From assembly GCF_900109365.1 (NCBI RefSeq), contig NZ_FNZR01000002.1, positions 682,001-746,000 on the forward strand: a stretch of 64,000 nt of DNA. The letters are read 5' to 3'. Of this stretch, positions 53,013 through 61,347 are shown piece after piece. The notes under the pieces were generated by a model. It did not search any database, was not told where the DNA came from, and saw nothing but the letters and a program-made list of their open reading frames with translations. Positions within the stretch are counted from its first letter, which is position 1. The number at the start of each line of letters is the position of its first letter. The DNA comes from Parapedobacter koreensis. Lineage in GTDB: Bacteria > Bacteroidota > Bacteroidia > Sphingobacteriales > Sphingobacteriaceae. The position numbers were made by a program, and so were the translations under genes.

Positions 53013-55454
53013 ATGATGTCTTTTTTCCGAGTTGCATTCCTGTGCCTGTATGGGCTGGTGTTGGGCCAGCCCATACAGGCACAAAACAAAACTAATTTCC
53101 GAACCATAAAGGGTGTGGTAAACGATTCGTTGAGCGGTGCACCCATCGGCTATGTTTCCCTACAGCTGACCGCACGCACCGGGAAAACGATCGAAACTGC
53201 GTTTTCCGACGAAAACGGCACATTTCAGTTGAAAACCACTGTTCCCGGCAGTTATCAGTTGCAAGTTTCCTTTGTGGGATATCATCCGAAGACCGTTGTG
53301 TTTACCGTAGCGGAAACGGAGCCTTCCATCCCGCTTGCACCCGTCCTTCTCGCTCCCGATGTAAACCTGCTGGATGAAGTGAATGTATCAGCGAAGAAAA
53401 GGCTCGTCGAGCAGCGGCCCGGCATGTTGGTGTACCACGCCGAAAACGATCCCACCAACGTGGGCGGCTCGGCCGCCGATGTACTGCGGAAAGCTCCGGC
53501 TCTTCAGGTGGATGCCGAGGGCAACGTGACCATGCGGGGCAGCGGCAGCATCCGCATCCTCATCAACGGCAAATATTCCGGACAGGTGGCGCGCAGCCCG
53601 GCCGATGCCCTCAACATGATTCCTTCGGACATCGTCCGCTCGGTGGAAGTCATCACCAGTCCCAACGCAAAATACGACGCTGAAGGTGCCGCCGGTGTCA
53701 TCAACATTATCACCAAGAAAAACAATATGCCCTTTGGGGGAGCCTTAACCCTAAGCGGCGGTAACCGCGAGCAGATCCTGAATCCGCGGGCAGGCATCTC
53801 TTTGGAAAAATGGCATGTAAATGCCTACGCGCACCTGCATCGCTTGCAGGATAAATGGACGCGAAGCCTGCAAAGGTCGCCGATTTCCGATCAGGGAGCG
53901 GTGTATGGTCTTACGCAATCCACAGCAGCAGACAACATAAGGCCGCACGGATCGTACGACATGAGCGTAGACTACCAACCCGACACGACAACATTGCTCA
54001 ATCTTTCCGCGGGCAGTTGGTTCGGCAATTGGCCTGTCAACACCACGCAAACCAATGTCAGCCTGCTGCCCGGCTCAGCGCAACGGTACGCGCAGGAAGT
54101 CCTCACCCGGGGAGCGCCCAATATCGGTTTTGAACTGAACAGTAGTTATACCAAGCGCTTACGGAAGCCCCGTCAGGAGCTTTTTGCCATCGCCCAGTAC
54201 AGCAATAACCTAAAAGACGATTATGACTACGATACTTGGCACCGCAATGATGCAGGCACCCCCATCTACCGGGAACGCAACGACAATCACCTGCAGACTG
54301 CGGAATGGACATTGCAATCCGATTACACGCACCCCCTGGGCCGGGGCGGACGTAATGTGCTTGAAGCAGGCGTGAAAGCCATTTTCCGGGACGTGCTGAG
54401 CGACTACACCACGCTGGCGAGCGAAACGGGTTCATCCCCGCTGGAAGTGCAGCCCAGCCGGACGGACCGGTTTGACTACAGCCAGCATGTGCTGGCAGGA
54501 TACCTGCAGACAAAACTTCAATTGCCAGCAGATTGGTTGGTCATCGGCGGTATACGACTGGAGAAGACCTACGTAGAAGGATTGCTGCGTTCGGTTGGCG
54601 AACCTTTTACCAATGACTTTACCAATTGGGTGCCCAGCGCTACATTTGAAAAGAAGTGGAACAGCAACGGGACACTGGCCGTCAGCTATACGCAGCGGAT
54701 TACCCGCCCGTCTATCATCGACCTGAACCCCAATATCGATGCCCGGGATGCCAATAACCTGGTGGTGGGTAATCCCGATTTACGGCCACAGGCTACCCAC
54801 CAAACCGAACTTTCGTACGGGGCAAGTACTGCTTCCGGCGTTTTCCTGTTCGGTTCCCTGTACTGGCGGCAGAGCGACAACGCCATCGAAGACATCATCC
54901 GCATAGATCCTGCTTCCGGCATTTCGACAATTACCAAGCAGAATCTCGGTTCCAGTCGGCAGTTGGGTGTCAATGCATCGGCCAACTGGCCGATATCCAG
55001 CCAATGGCAGTTGAGCAGCAACGCCCGCGCAGGGCATGCACGCTTCGACAGCCGTGCGCTTGAAATTGCCAATGGGGGATGGAATGCCGGAATCAACGCC
55101 AACCTGACGTATTCACCCGGCAAGCAGTATACCGTGCAGGGGTTTGTCGACTACGATTCGCGGGCGGTGACCCTGCAGGGCTATGAAACGCATTGGCTTT
55201 ATTACAGCTTTTCGGTGAGCAAGGACCTACCCAAGCAAAACCTCAACATCTCCTTCGTTGCAGCCAATCCATTTGCCGCCTATACGTCGCGGACCGATGT
55301 GTGGGATGCTTCGGGGTATCGCTCGCAGTTGGACAACCGGTATTACAACCGCAGTTTCCGGCTGACAGTCGGCTGGAAATTCGGGCAATCGGGAAGACAG
55401 GTGCAGCACCGAGGTGTGAACAATGATGATGTCAACACAGGGAAGGAGCAGTGA
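53013..55454 (+). CDS. TonB-dependent receptor of the OMP beta-barrel family
   Basis: 813 aa. Signal peptide about 1-24, CarboxypepD_reg domain about 30-112 (IKGVVNDSLSGAPIGYVSLQ), plug about 118-240 (NVGGSAADVLRKAPALQVDA, SPNAKYDAEGAAGVINIITK), barrel of the outer_membrane_beta-barrel (PF14905-type) family to the end (FRLTVGWKFG then a charged tail). It has no STN domain, so it does not signal through FecR. It is partnered with DUF4198, suggesting uptake of a metal complex, and is an insertion relative to the sigma/FecR cassette. A perfect 18-bp inverted repeat lies in its signal-peptide codons. Confidence 0.92.
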   Translation: MMSFFRVAFLCLYGLVLGQPIQAQNKTNFRTIKGVVNDSLSGAPIGYVSLQLTARTGKTIETAFSDENGTFQLKTTVPGSYQLQVSFVGYHPKTVVFTVAETEPSIPLAPVLLAPDVNLLDEVNVSAKKRLVEQRPGMLVYHAENDPTNVGGSAADVLRKAPALQVDAEGNVTMRGSGSIRILINGKYSGQVARSPADALNMIPSDIVRSVEVITSPNAKYDAEGAAGVINIITKKNNMPFGGALTLSGGNREQILNPRAGISLEKWHVNAYAHLHRLQDKWTRSLQRSPISDQGAVYGLTQSTAADNIRPHGSYDMSVDYQPDTTTLLNLSAGSWFGNWPVNTTQTNVSLLPGSAQRYAQEVLTRGAPNIGFELNSSYTKRLRKPRQELFAIAQYSNNLKDDYDYDTWHRNDAGTPIYRERNDNHLQTAEWTLQSDYTHPLGRGGRNVLEAGVKAIFRDVLSDYTTLASETGSSPLEVQPSRTDRFDYSQHVLAGYLQTKLQLPADWLVIGGIRLEKTYVEGLLRSVGEPFTNDFTNWVPSATFEKKWNSNGTLAVSYTQRITRPSIIDLNPNIDARDANNLVVGNPDLRPQATHQTELSYGASTASGVFLFGSLYWRQSDNAIEDIIRIDPASGISTITKQNLGSSRQLGVNASANWPISSQWQLSSNARAGHARFDSRALEIANGGWNAGINANLTYSPGKQYTVQGFVDYDSRAVTLQGYETHWLYYSFSVSKDLPKQNLNISFVAANPFAAYTSRTDVWDASGYRSQLDNRYYNRSFRLTVGWKFGQSGRQVQHRGVNNDDVNTGKEQ
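53041..53083 (+). promoter_or_regulatory. 18-bp perfect hairpin inside the receptor signal-peptide codons
   Basis: Arms TGTGCCTGTATGGGCTGG (53041-53058) and its exact complement (53066-53083) surround a 7-nt loop, starting 28 bp after the ATG at 53013. The stem is perfect and GC-rich (11 of 18), far longer than chance would give. It spans codons 10-24, encoding the hydrophobic part and the cleavage site of the signal peptide. Confidence 0.85.
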
Positions 55455-55466
55455 GTTGAGAGTCCG

Positions 55467-55871
55467 TCAATTATTCGGATTCCAACTTTCTGTTAGCAAC
55501 CCCTCAACCTCTTGAAAATGCTTATCCAGGGTAACTAAAACTAAATTATACTGCAAGGCTATGGCTGCAATCCAAATATCATTTTCAGGGATTGGTTTTC
55601 CTTTTCTTAACAGGCCGGCCTTGGCTTGGGCGTAAACATCGGCCGTTGATGCATCGGCGGATACAATATTACATCGTTTCACGAAATTATTTATCTGAGA
55701 AAGATGCTTCAGTGTATTTGATGATCGGTATGCCCCTAATAGCAATTCTGCAAGTACCACGTATGGAATATCGACTATTTGTCTGTCACCCAAATGGGAT
55801 GATATTTTGGTGTTGCCCTTAAAAAGTTCGATGACAATACTGGTGTCTAAGAGGATGCTATTTCCAGTCAT
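55467..55871 (-). CDS. vapC: VapC-type PIN-domain toxin
   Basis: 134 aa ribonuclease of the PIN family. The four acidic residues of the active site are visible: Asp9 (LLDTSIVIEL), Glu42 (VLAELLLGAY), Asp98 (PENDIWIAAIA) and Asp116 (VTLDKHF). VapC toxins cut tRNA or rRNA. ATG 55871 overlaps the antitoxin gene by 14 bp. Convergent with the OMP receptor gene, with only 12 bp between stops. The VapB-like protein precedes it. Confidence 0.92.
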   Translation of the reverse strand: MTGNSILLDTSIVIELFKGNTKISSHLGDRQIVDIPYVVLAELLLGAYRSSNTLKHLSQINNFVKRCNIVSADASTADVYAQAKAGLLRKGKPIPENDIWIAAIALQYNLVLVTLDKHFQEVEGLLTESWNPNN

Positions 55872-56097
55872 CAGGGTTTATGGTTTCACATGATTCGGCA
55901 ATGGCGTTCTCAATTTCCGCTGCTTCTTCCTCACTCCATATACCCACAAATTCTTGAAACGGCGATTCCAAACGAGCTTCTTTTTTTTGCTTTTTCAAGG
56001 TACGGCTAACAAAATCTTCAATAGCAGCTAGCTTTTCTTCGTTTTTTATCTTTAGGACTTGCTCGATGACGTGCAGTTTCCTCGCTTCGGTTACCAT
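55858..56097 (-). CDS. Antitoxin of the VapC-type pair
   Basis: 79 aa, acidic C-terminus. The first half (ARKLHVIEQVLKIKNEEKLA) is helical, and the second half (FQEFVGIWSEEEAAEIENAIAESCETINPDDW) is the acidic tail expected to bind the toxin active site. This layout is common in small Bacteroidota antitoxins linked to PIN toxins; no clear AbrB or MetJ-type DNA-binding motif is seen. It starts at ATG 56097 with its own promoter just upstream. Confidence 0.82.
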   Translation of the reverse strand: MVTEARKLHVIEQVLKIKNEEKLAAIEDFVSRTLKKQKKEARLESPFQEFVGIWSEEEAAEIENAIAESCETINPDDWK

Positions 56098-56122
56098 AAT
56101 GCCTCCTTTGCTTAGCTAGTCA

Positions 56123-56154
56123 CAAATATAGCTATCAAATACTGGATTCACAAA
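56123..56154 (-). promoter_or_regulatory. Promoter of the VapC-type pair
   Basis: The minus strand reads TTTG (56154-56151), 20-nt spacer, TATATTTG (56130-56123), a near-perfect Bacteroidota promoter 25 bp before the antitoxin ATG. Confidence 0.65.
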
Positions 56155-56276
56155 CCAAAAGCTATTTCTTTTGCTCCTCGATCGGAACAACAGTGCAATC
56201 CCACTAAAAACTATTCACACTACAAATGAGCAACTTATAAATTTTTCCATCGATCATTTAGGGAAACTAGCTCTTC

Positions 56277-56288
56277 ATGCAGCTATGT
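56277..56288 (+). repeat. 12-bp direct repeat, right copy
   Basis: Second copy of ATGCAGCTATGT, 9 bp before fecR 3. Here CAGCT (56280-56284) can also pair with AGCTG (56289-56293), giving a small hairpin at the ribosome-binding region, in the position taken by hairpins before the other two fecR genes. Confidence 0.6.
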
Positions 56289-56297
56289 AGCTGAACG

Positions 56298-57248
56298 ATG
56301 GAAATCACACAGGAACTCATACAGCGGTACCACCGCAACGAATGTACCGCCGCTGAGCGGGAAGCCGTGGAAGCCTGGTTGCTGGAAAGCGATGCGGAAA
56401 CCGCTTTTCCGGACGGAGTAGACATGGAGAGTCTGCGCGAAACGTCGTGGGAAGAGCTTCACCAACGTGTAGCTTTCAAGGCTCAAACAAAAGAGACAAA
56501 GCCTTTCTTCCAACGATGGGTCTTGCGCGGGGTGGCTGCAGGCATCGTGCTTGCACTTGGCTTGGCTTACTTCCTGAGACCGTCGGCACCGGCGGAGGTA
56601 CAATATCGGGTTGTCGAAGTGCCTGCCGGTAAAAAAATGGAAATCACACTACCCGATGGCAGCCGTGTACACCTCAACTCAGGCAGTTTCATCCGGTATC
56701 CGGAGCGCTTTACCGACTCCCTGCGACTGGTTTCCTTCGGTGGCGAAGCGTATTTCGACATTGCCCACGATACAACCAAGTCTTTTGTGATCAATGGGCC
56801 GCGCAGCGTCGTCCGTGTACTGGGCACGGCATTCAATTTCAGGGCCTATGAAGATGAAACCATGGCATCGGTCAATGTGGTGCGGGGAAAAGTCCAGTTG
56901 TCCGATCCCGGATCGGGGGAGTTTGTCATACTCACCGCCGGCGAGACGGGATGGCAAGACGCAGAACGACAACTTTCCAAGACCGTTCAGGATATCAGCA
57001 GCCAGCTTGCTTGGCAACGTGGCGGCCTAATCTTCGACAACCAGCCACTCAAAGAGGTATTCCGGACGATAGAACGCTGGTACGGTATCACCGTAGAAGT
57101 ACAGGATAAGGCCCTGCTCGCACAACGGTATACCGGCGAGTTTAACAACCCGCCGTTCGGGGAATTGGTAAAGAGCCTCAGTTTTGCCTATGGGTTTGAG
57201 TACCGGTTTGAAAACAAAGTGCTTACTATAAACAATGAAAAACCATGA
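56298..57248 (+). CDS. FecR-family anti-sigma factor 3
   Basis: 316 aa. N-terminal LIQRYHRNECTAAEREAVEAW, membrane helix about 75-92 (GVAAGIVLALGLAYFL), FecR domain (VPAGKKMEITLPDGSRVHLN, FGGEAYFDIAHDTTKSFVI, VRVLGTAFNFRAYED) and C-terminal domain (LKEVFRTIERWYGITVEV). No sigma-factor gene directly precedes it; its partner is probably sigma factor 3 (51640), moved apart by an inserted segment. Confidence 0.93.
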   Translation: MEITQELIQRYHRNECTAAEREAVEAWLLESDAETAFPDGVDMESLRETSWEELHQRVAFKAQTKETKPFFQRWVLRGVAAGIVLALGLAYFLRPSAPAEVQYRVVEVPAGKKMEITLPDGSRVHLNSGSFIRYPERFTDSLRLVSFGGEAYFDIAHDTTKSFVINGPRSVVRVLGTAFNFRAYEDETMASVNVVRGKVQLSDPGSGEFVILTAGETGWQDAERQLSKTVQDISSQLAWQRGGLIFDNQPLKEVFRTIERWYGITVEVQDKALLAQRYTGEFNNPPFGELVKSLSFAYGFEYRFENKVLTINNEKP

Positions 57249-57271
57249 CATAGCGATGAGGTAGGAAAAAT

Positions 57272-57305
57272 GCCCGGCGGTCCGTCGCCAAACCTTCCAC
57301 CGGGC
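57272..57305 (+). promoter_or_regulatory. Hairpin between fecR 3 and receptor 3
   Basis: GCCCGGCGG (57272-57280) and CCACCGGGC (57297-57305) pair with one mismatch over a loop containing TCGCCAAACC. Arms and loop resemble the element after fecR 1 (42810-42845). Confidence 0.55.
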
Positions 57306-57346
57306 GTGTGTAATTAACCGTTAGCTAATCACAATTCGCCAAAAAT

Positions 57347-60037
57347 ATGCATATCAGCAGACATGCAACGCATGTTACGTCAGAAAAACACCTTCTAAAA
57401 TATTCTTATTTCCTATTCATCGTCTTGCTGGCTATCAATCCGGTCCATGCACAGCCGTCATTGCTGGACCAGCGGGTCTCGCTCCGGGAACACAGCATCC
57501 GTTTGGGAGATGCCCTGCGTTATCTTGCTCAAAACGCAGGTGCTACCCTTTCCTATAATAATTCGCTGCTGGATACCGAGCAATTCATCCGTATAAACAT
57601 CCAAAACCAATCGCTCAGGAATGCCCTCACGCAGTTGCTGGGCGACAAGCTTGCCGATATCACTGTGCGCGGCAATGTCATTACGTTGAAACTCGTGCCC
57701 GGCCGGGGTCGTATTACCGGTACCGTACGGTTGCAGGGTGGCGAACCCCTCGCCTATGCAACGGTTTCGGTGGTGGGCATAAATAAAACGGAAACGGACA
57801 GCGTAGGACAATACCAACTGGAGGACATGGTGCCCGGCAGTTACCAGCTACGGGTGTCCTACGTCGGACAACTGTTGAGCAGCCGTGAGGCAGAAGTTAC
57901 CGCAAACCGTACAACTATCGTTGATTTTACGGTCAGCCGGGACAGCCGCAATTTGGAGGAGGTCAACGTGCGCGGAAGAAGCGTTGTGCAGGAAATCCGC
58001 GAGAGCGGATACAACGTCAACGTGGTGGACATGCAGAAATATGCCAACACCACCGCCGATGTGAATCAAGTGCTGCGCCAGACCACAGGCATCACCATCC
58101 GGGAATCGGGCGGGATGGGGTCGGATTTCACATTCAAAATCAACGGACTGGATGCCAAGATATTCATTGACGGCATTCCAATGGAAAATTTCGGTAGTTC
58201 GATGGGCCTCAACAACATCCCCGTGGACATGGTGGAACGCGTAGAGGTATACAAAGGTGTGGTACCCGCTTATCTTGGTTCGGATGCCATGGGCGGTGCG
58301 GTAGACGTCATTACCAAAAGGCAGTCGCGGCAGGCGATAGATGCCAGCTACAGCTTTGGTTCGTTCAACACCCATCGTACAGCCCTGACGGCCAATTTGC
58401 GTGACCAAAAAACCGGTTTAATGTTGCGGGCCAATGGATATTACAATTACTCGGACAATAATTATACGATGTATAGCGATCCGGAATACAAGGTCTTATT
58501 GGAGGTGGCGAAGGATGGTAAGTTCGTGCCCGTAGATAAAGCACGACGTTTTTACGACACCTACTGGTCGGCCATGGGTGAATTGGAAGTCGGGATGGAA
58601 AAAGTCAAATGGGCCGATTGGTTCACCGTGGGACTTATCTATTCAAAAAACAAGAAACAGAATCAATTGGGCGCCGCAGTAAACGCTATCCGAGCAGGCA
58701 ACTGGACGGAGAACGACTTCCTGATGCCGTCAGCGCGTTATGTCAAAGACGACCTATTTACGAAGGGGCTCTATGCCAACCTCTTCGCGAGCTATTCCAA
58801 CAATGCGAATGATATCCGCGATACCGCCTTATACCGCTATGATTGGAGTGGGCAATGGGTCAATCCGCTTCCTCCTATTTCCCGCGCGCCAAGTTATTTC
58901 AAATACCGGTACAACAACTATGTCTTCCGGGCTAATTTCAATTACGACTTCAATGAGGAGCGTACGCAGAGCATCAATTTCAACTATAACTTTGACTGGA
59001 ACCGCCAAAAGGTATACGATGAACTTGCACCGCCCGAAAAGCAGGACGTCAGCGGTTTGCCCAGTAGCCTTGGCAGGCATATCTTGGGCCTCTCCTGGCA
59101 GGGGCAATGGTTCAGCAAGAAATTAATCAGCAACCTTTTTGGAAAATACTACGGTTTATCAACGGATTGGACGGTAGACGAACGACGTTGGAATAACCAA
59201 GAGAAAGAAGTGGTGGGCAGTGTTATGGATTACTCCAGATTTTTCGGCTATTACAGTGCAGGAGTGGCCCTCCGCTACCGCCTGTCCGATGACATCGGAC
59301 TGAAAGCTTCTGCTGAACGCGGTTACAATCTGCCAGAAATGATCGGATTATACGGTGATGGACAGAACCACATTCCCAATTACGGACTGAAACCTGAACG
59401 CAGCGACAATGTCAATATAGGGGTTTTCTACAACCGCTTTTTAGGGAGCCATTTTCTCAACATCGATGGTTCCATGTTTTACAGGGATTCAAAGGACTAT
59501 ATTGGAACAAGGAATGCCGGTGGAGACTACTTCCAAAGCTTTAATATGCCGGGAGTTCGCCTCCGGGGCATCAATGTGGAAGCACACTATGGTTATAAAA
59601 CCAAATTCGATCTTGCGGTAAACGGCAGCTACGAATCGGCTCGTGACAATTGGAAATATGTGGATGAAGAACACGGCATCGTAAGTATTACCTATGGCGA
59701 CCAGTTGCCCAATCGGCCGTGGTTTTACGGTGGAGCAACGGCCAACATTGGCTGGGATCAGGTAAAACGGAAGGATGACCGCTTGCAATTGACCTATAAC
59801 TACCAATACACCCACTGGTATTACCTTACGTGGTCTAAACTGGGACGCAAAGACACCAAATCGGTCATCCCCTCCCAATTCATCCATTCGTTGATCGTCA
59901 CCTATTCGTGGCTGGAGCAGCGATACAATCTCTCCCTTGAAGCCCGGAACCTGACGGATGACCGGGTATACGACAACTTCCGGCTGCAGAAGCCTGGCCG
60001 GGCGCTCTATGTGAAATTCAGGGTGTCCATTATCTGA
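57347..60037 (+). CDS. TonB-dependent receptor 3 with STN signalling domain
   Basis: 896 aa. Signal peptide with a long N-region (to about 36, NPVHAQ), STN domain about 42-115 (RVSLREHSIRLGDALRYLAQ), CarboxypepD_reg domain about 122-202 (GTVRLQGGEPLAYATVSVVG), plug about 210-330 (DVNQVLRQTTGITIRESGG, VERVEVYKGVVPAYLGSDAM) and a long barrel ending YVKFRVSII. The STN domain fits signalling through FecR 3. Followed by a DUF4374 lipoprotein and a PepSY protein, an arrangement usual for iron-siderophore or haem uptake in this phylum. Ligand unknown. Confidence 0.94.
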   Translation: MHISRHATHVTSEKHLLKYSYFLFIVLLAINPVHAQPSLLDQRVSLREHSIRLGDALRYLAQNAGATLSYNNSLLDTEQFIRINIQNQSLRNALTQLLGDKLADITVRGNVITLKLVPGRGRITGTVRLQGGEPLAYATVSVVGINKTETDSVGQYQLEDMVPGSYQLRVSYVGQLLSSREAEVTANRTTIVDFTVSRDSRNLEEVNVRGRSVVQEIRESGYNVNVVDMQKYANTTADVNQVLRQTTGITIRESGGMGSDFTFKINGLDAKIFIDGIPMENFGSSMGLNNIPVDMVERVEVYKGVVPAYLGSDAMGGAVDVITKRQSRQAIDASYSFGSFNTHRTALTANLRDQKTGLMLRANGYYNYSDNNYTMYSDPEYKVLLEVAKDGKFVPVDKARRFYDTYWSAMGELEVGMEKVKWADWFTVGLIYSKNKKQNQLGAAVNAIRAGNWTENDFLMPSARYVKDDLFTKGLYANLFASYSNNANDIRDTALYRYDWSGQWVNPLPPISRAPSYFKYRYNNYVFRANFNYDFNEERTQSINFNYNFDWNRQKVYDELAPPEKQDVSGLPSSLGRHILGLSWQGQWFSKKLISNLFGKYYGLSTDWTVDERRWNNQEKEVVGSVMDYSRFFGYYSAGVALRYRLSDDIGLKASAERGYNLPEMIGLYGDGQNHIPNYGLKPERSDNVNIGVFYNRFLGSHFLNIDGSMFYRDSKDYIGTRNAGGDYFQSFNMPGVRLRGINVEAHYGYKTKFDLAVNGSYESARDNWKYVDEEHGIVSITYGDQLPNRPWFYGGATANIGWDQVKRKDDRLQLTYNYQYTHWYYLTWSKLGRKDTKSVIPSQFIHSLIVTYSWLEQRYNLSLEARNLTDDRVYDNFRLQKPGRALYVKFRVSII

Positions 60038-60064
60038 AGACCAACAAATTAATACATATCGAAC

Positions 60065-61279
60065 ATGAATACAAACAGATTCAAATCATTACTCTTTCTA
60101 TGTGCTACAGCGCTGATCGGCATATCTGCCTCTTCCTGTAAAAAAGATCCCGGCAACGGGGCTCCGGATCCAGAGCTGTCCAAGGAATACGGTATCTGGC
60201 TATATGGTGGCAGCGAAGCAACCGGCTACGGCTTTTACATGCTGACCCTTGACGATCTGATGAAAGATACGACCATCTCGATCGTCGGCACCGGTATCGA
60301 AACCAACGAAATCCTTGATTATGGCAATTGTACCTTCCGCGACGGCTATTTTTATCAGGGCTTGAATGGAAAATTCAGCAAAGGCACATTTGAAAGCGGC
60401 CGTTATGTGGAAGTGGACAACATGGTAGCCGAAATCAATTTTCAGGGTGGTTTTGACTGGGATGGAGACGACCTGATCGTTGCCAGCAAAATAGACGATT
60501 ACAAAATCCAGCTGTATACGGTAAATACCACAGACATGACCATCAAGGCGGCAAAAATCATTGACATACCGCATCTACCCGATCCGATTGTAAACCCCAT
60601 AACCGGCGAGGACCAGGAAGTGGCCACCCATATCCGCCAATGCTTCCTCAACGGCGGAAAACTATTTCTCGGCATCCGGTACGAAACCAAAACCAAGCCG
60701 ACCACGCAGTCGGAATCTTTTTTCCTTTATTCATTGGATTATCCAAGCTTAGAAAATCCCGAAGTGATTACCGATGAACGTGCGGGAGTCGGTGTCAACG
60801 CAGGTCCTGTCCCCCCCTACCTCTACCAACAGGTTCGTGATGAAGAAGGAAATATTTACTTTTTCTCAGGGACTCCGGTCATTGCAGACTCCCCCTCGGA
60901 GAAATATGGCAATGCCATTCTCCGCATGAAAAAGGATGAAACCCGGATCGATCCGGACTACCTGTTCGTGCTGCCGGACAACCTGGAAAATCCGCATAGC
61001 TTCAGTGCATACATCACAGATGGCTACGCTTGCATCGGCGAGGGCCGCTACATCGCGGATCTGCCCAATGCGAAGATGAAAGTGGATTTGCAATCCTATG
61101 AACAGGGTGATTGGGTACGCGGGCTGATTAATGCCGTGGAAGATGGCAAGATGTACACATTCGTAAGGAATAACGGCTGGAAAGTATATCGATATGACCC
61201 TAACACAGACGAATTCAAAAAGGGTGTTTCCATTGACCCTGGCATTTTTGCCGTATACCGGAATTATAAATTCAGGTAA
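60065..61279 (+). CDS. DUF4374 surface or periplasmic lipoprotein
   Basis: 404 aa. Lipid attachment at Cys25 (LIGISASSC). The body is beta-rich with repeats suggesting a propeller (GIWLYGGSEATGYGFYMLTL, FRDGYFYQGLNGKFSKGTFE, KMYTFVRNNGWKVYRYDPNT). DUF4374 proteins of Bacteroidota regularly lie next to TonB receptors and PepSY proteins in iron-acquisition operons and are thought to help bind the ligand; the function is not proven. Starts 27 bp after receptor 3. Confidence 0.88.
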   Translation: MNTNRFKSLLFLCATALIGISASSCKKDPGNGAPDPELSKEYGIWLYGGSEATGYGFYMLTLDDLMKDTTISIVGTGIETNEILDYGNCTFRDGYFYQGLNGKFSKGTFESGRYVEVDNMVAEINFQGGFDWDGDDLIVASKIDDYKIQLYTVNTTDMTIKAAKIIDIPHLPDPIVNPITGEDQEVATHIRQCFLNGGKLFLGIRYETKTKPTTQSESFFLYSLDYPSLENPEVITDERAGVGVNAGPVPPYLYQQVRDEEGNIYFFSGTPVIADSPSEKYGNAILRMKKDETRIDPDYLFVLPDNLENPHSFSAYITDGYACIGEGRYIADLPNAKMKVDLQSYEQGDWVRGLINAVEDGKMYTFVRNNGWKVYRYDPNTDEFKKGVSIDPGIFAVYRNYKFR

Positions 61280-61291
61280 TTCTCACGCACG

Positions 61292-61324
61292 AGTTGATTG
61301 GGAACATACTGCTCCCAATCAACT
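61292..61324 (+). terminator. Hairpin between DUF4374 and PepSY 3
   Basis: Perfect 12-bp stem (AGTTGATTGGGA at 61292-61303, TCCCAATCAACT at 61313-61324) with a 9-nt loop, 23 bp before the PepSY ATG. No T run follows, so it may reduce rather than stop transcription. Confidence 0.5.
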
Positions 61325-61347
61325 TAATTAACTAAACACCACTATCC

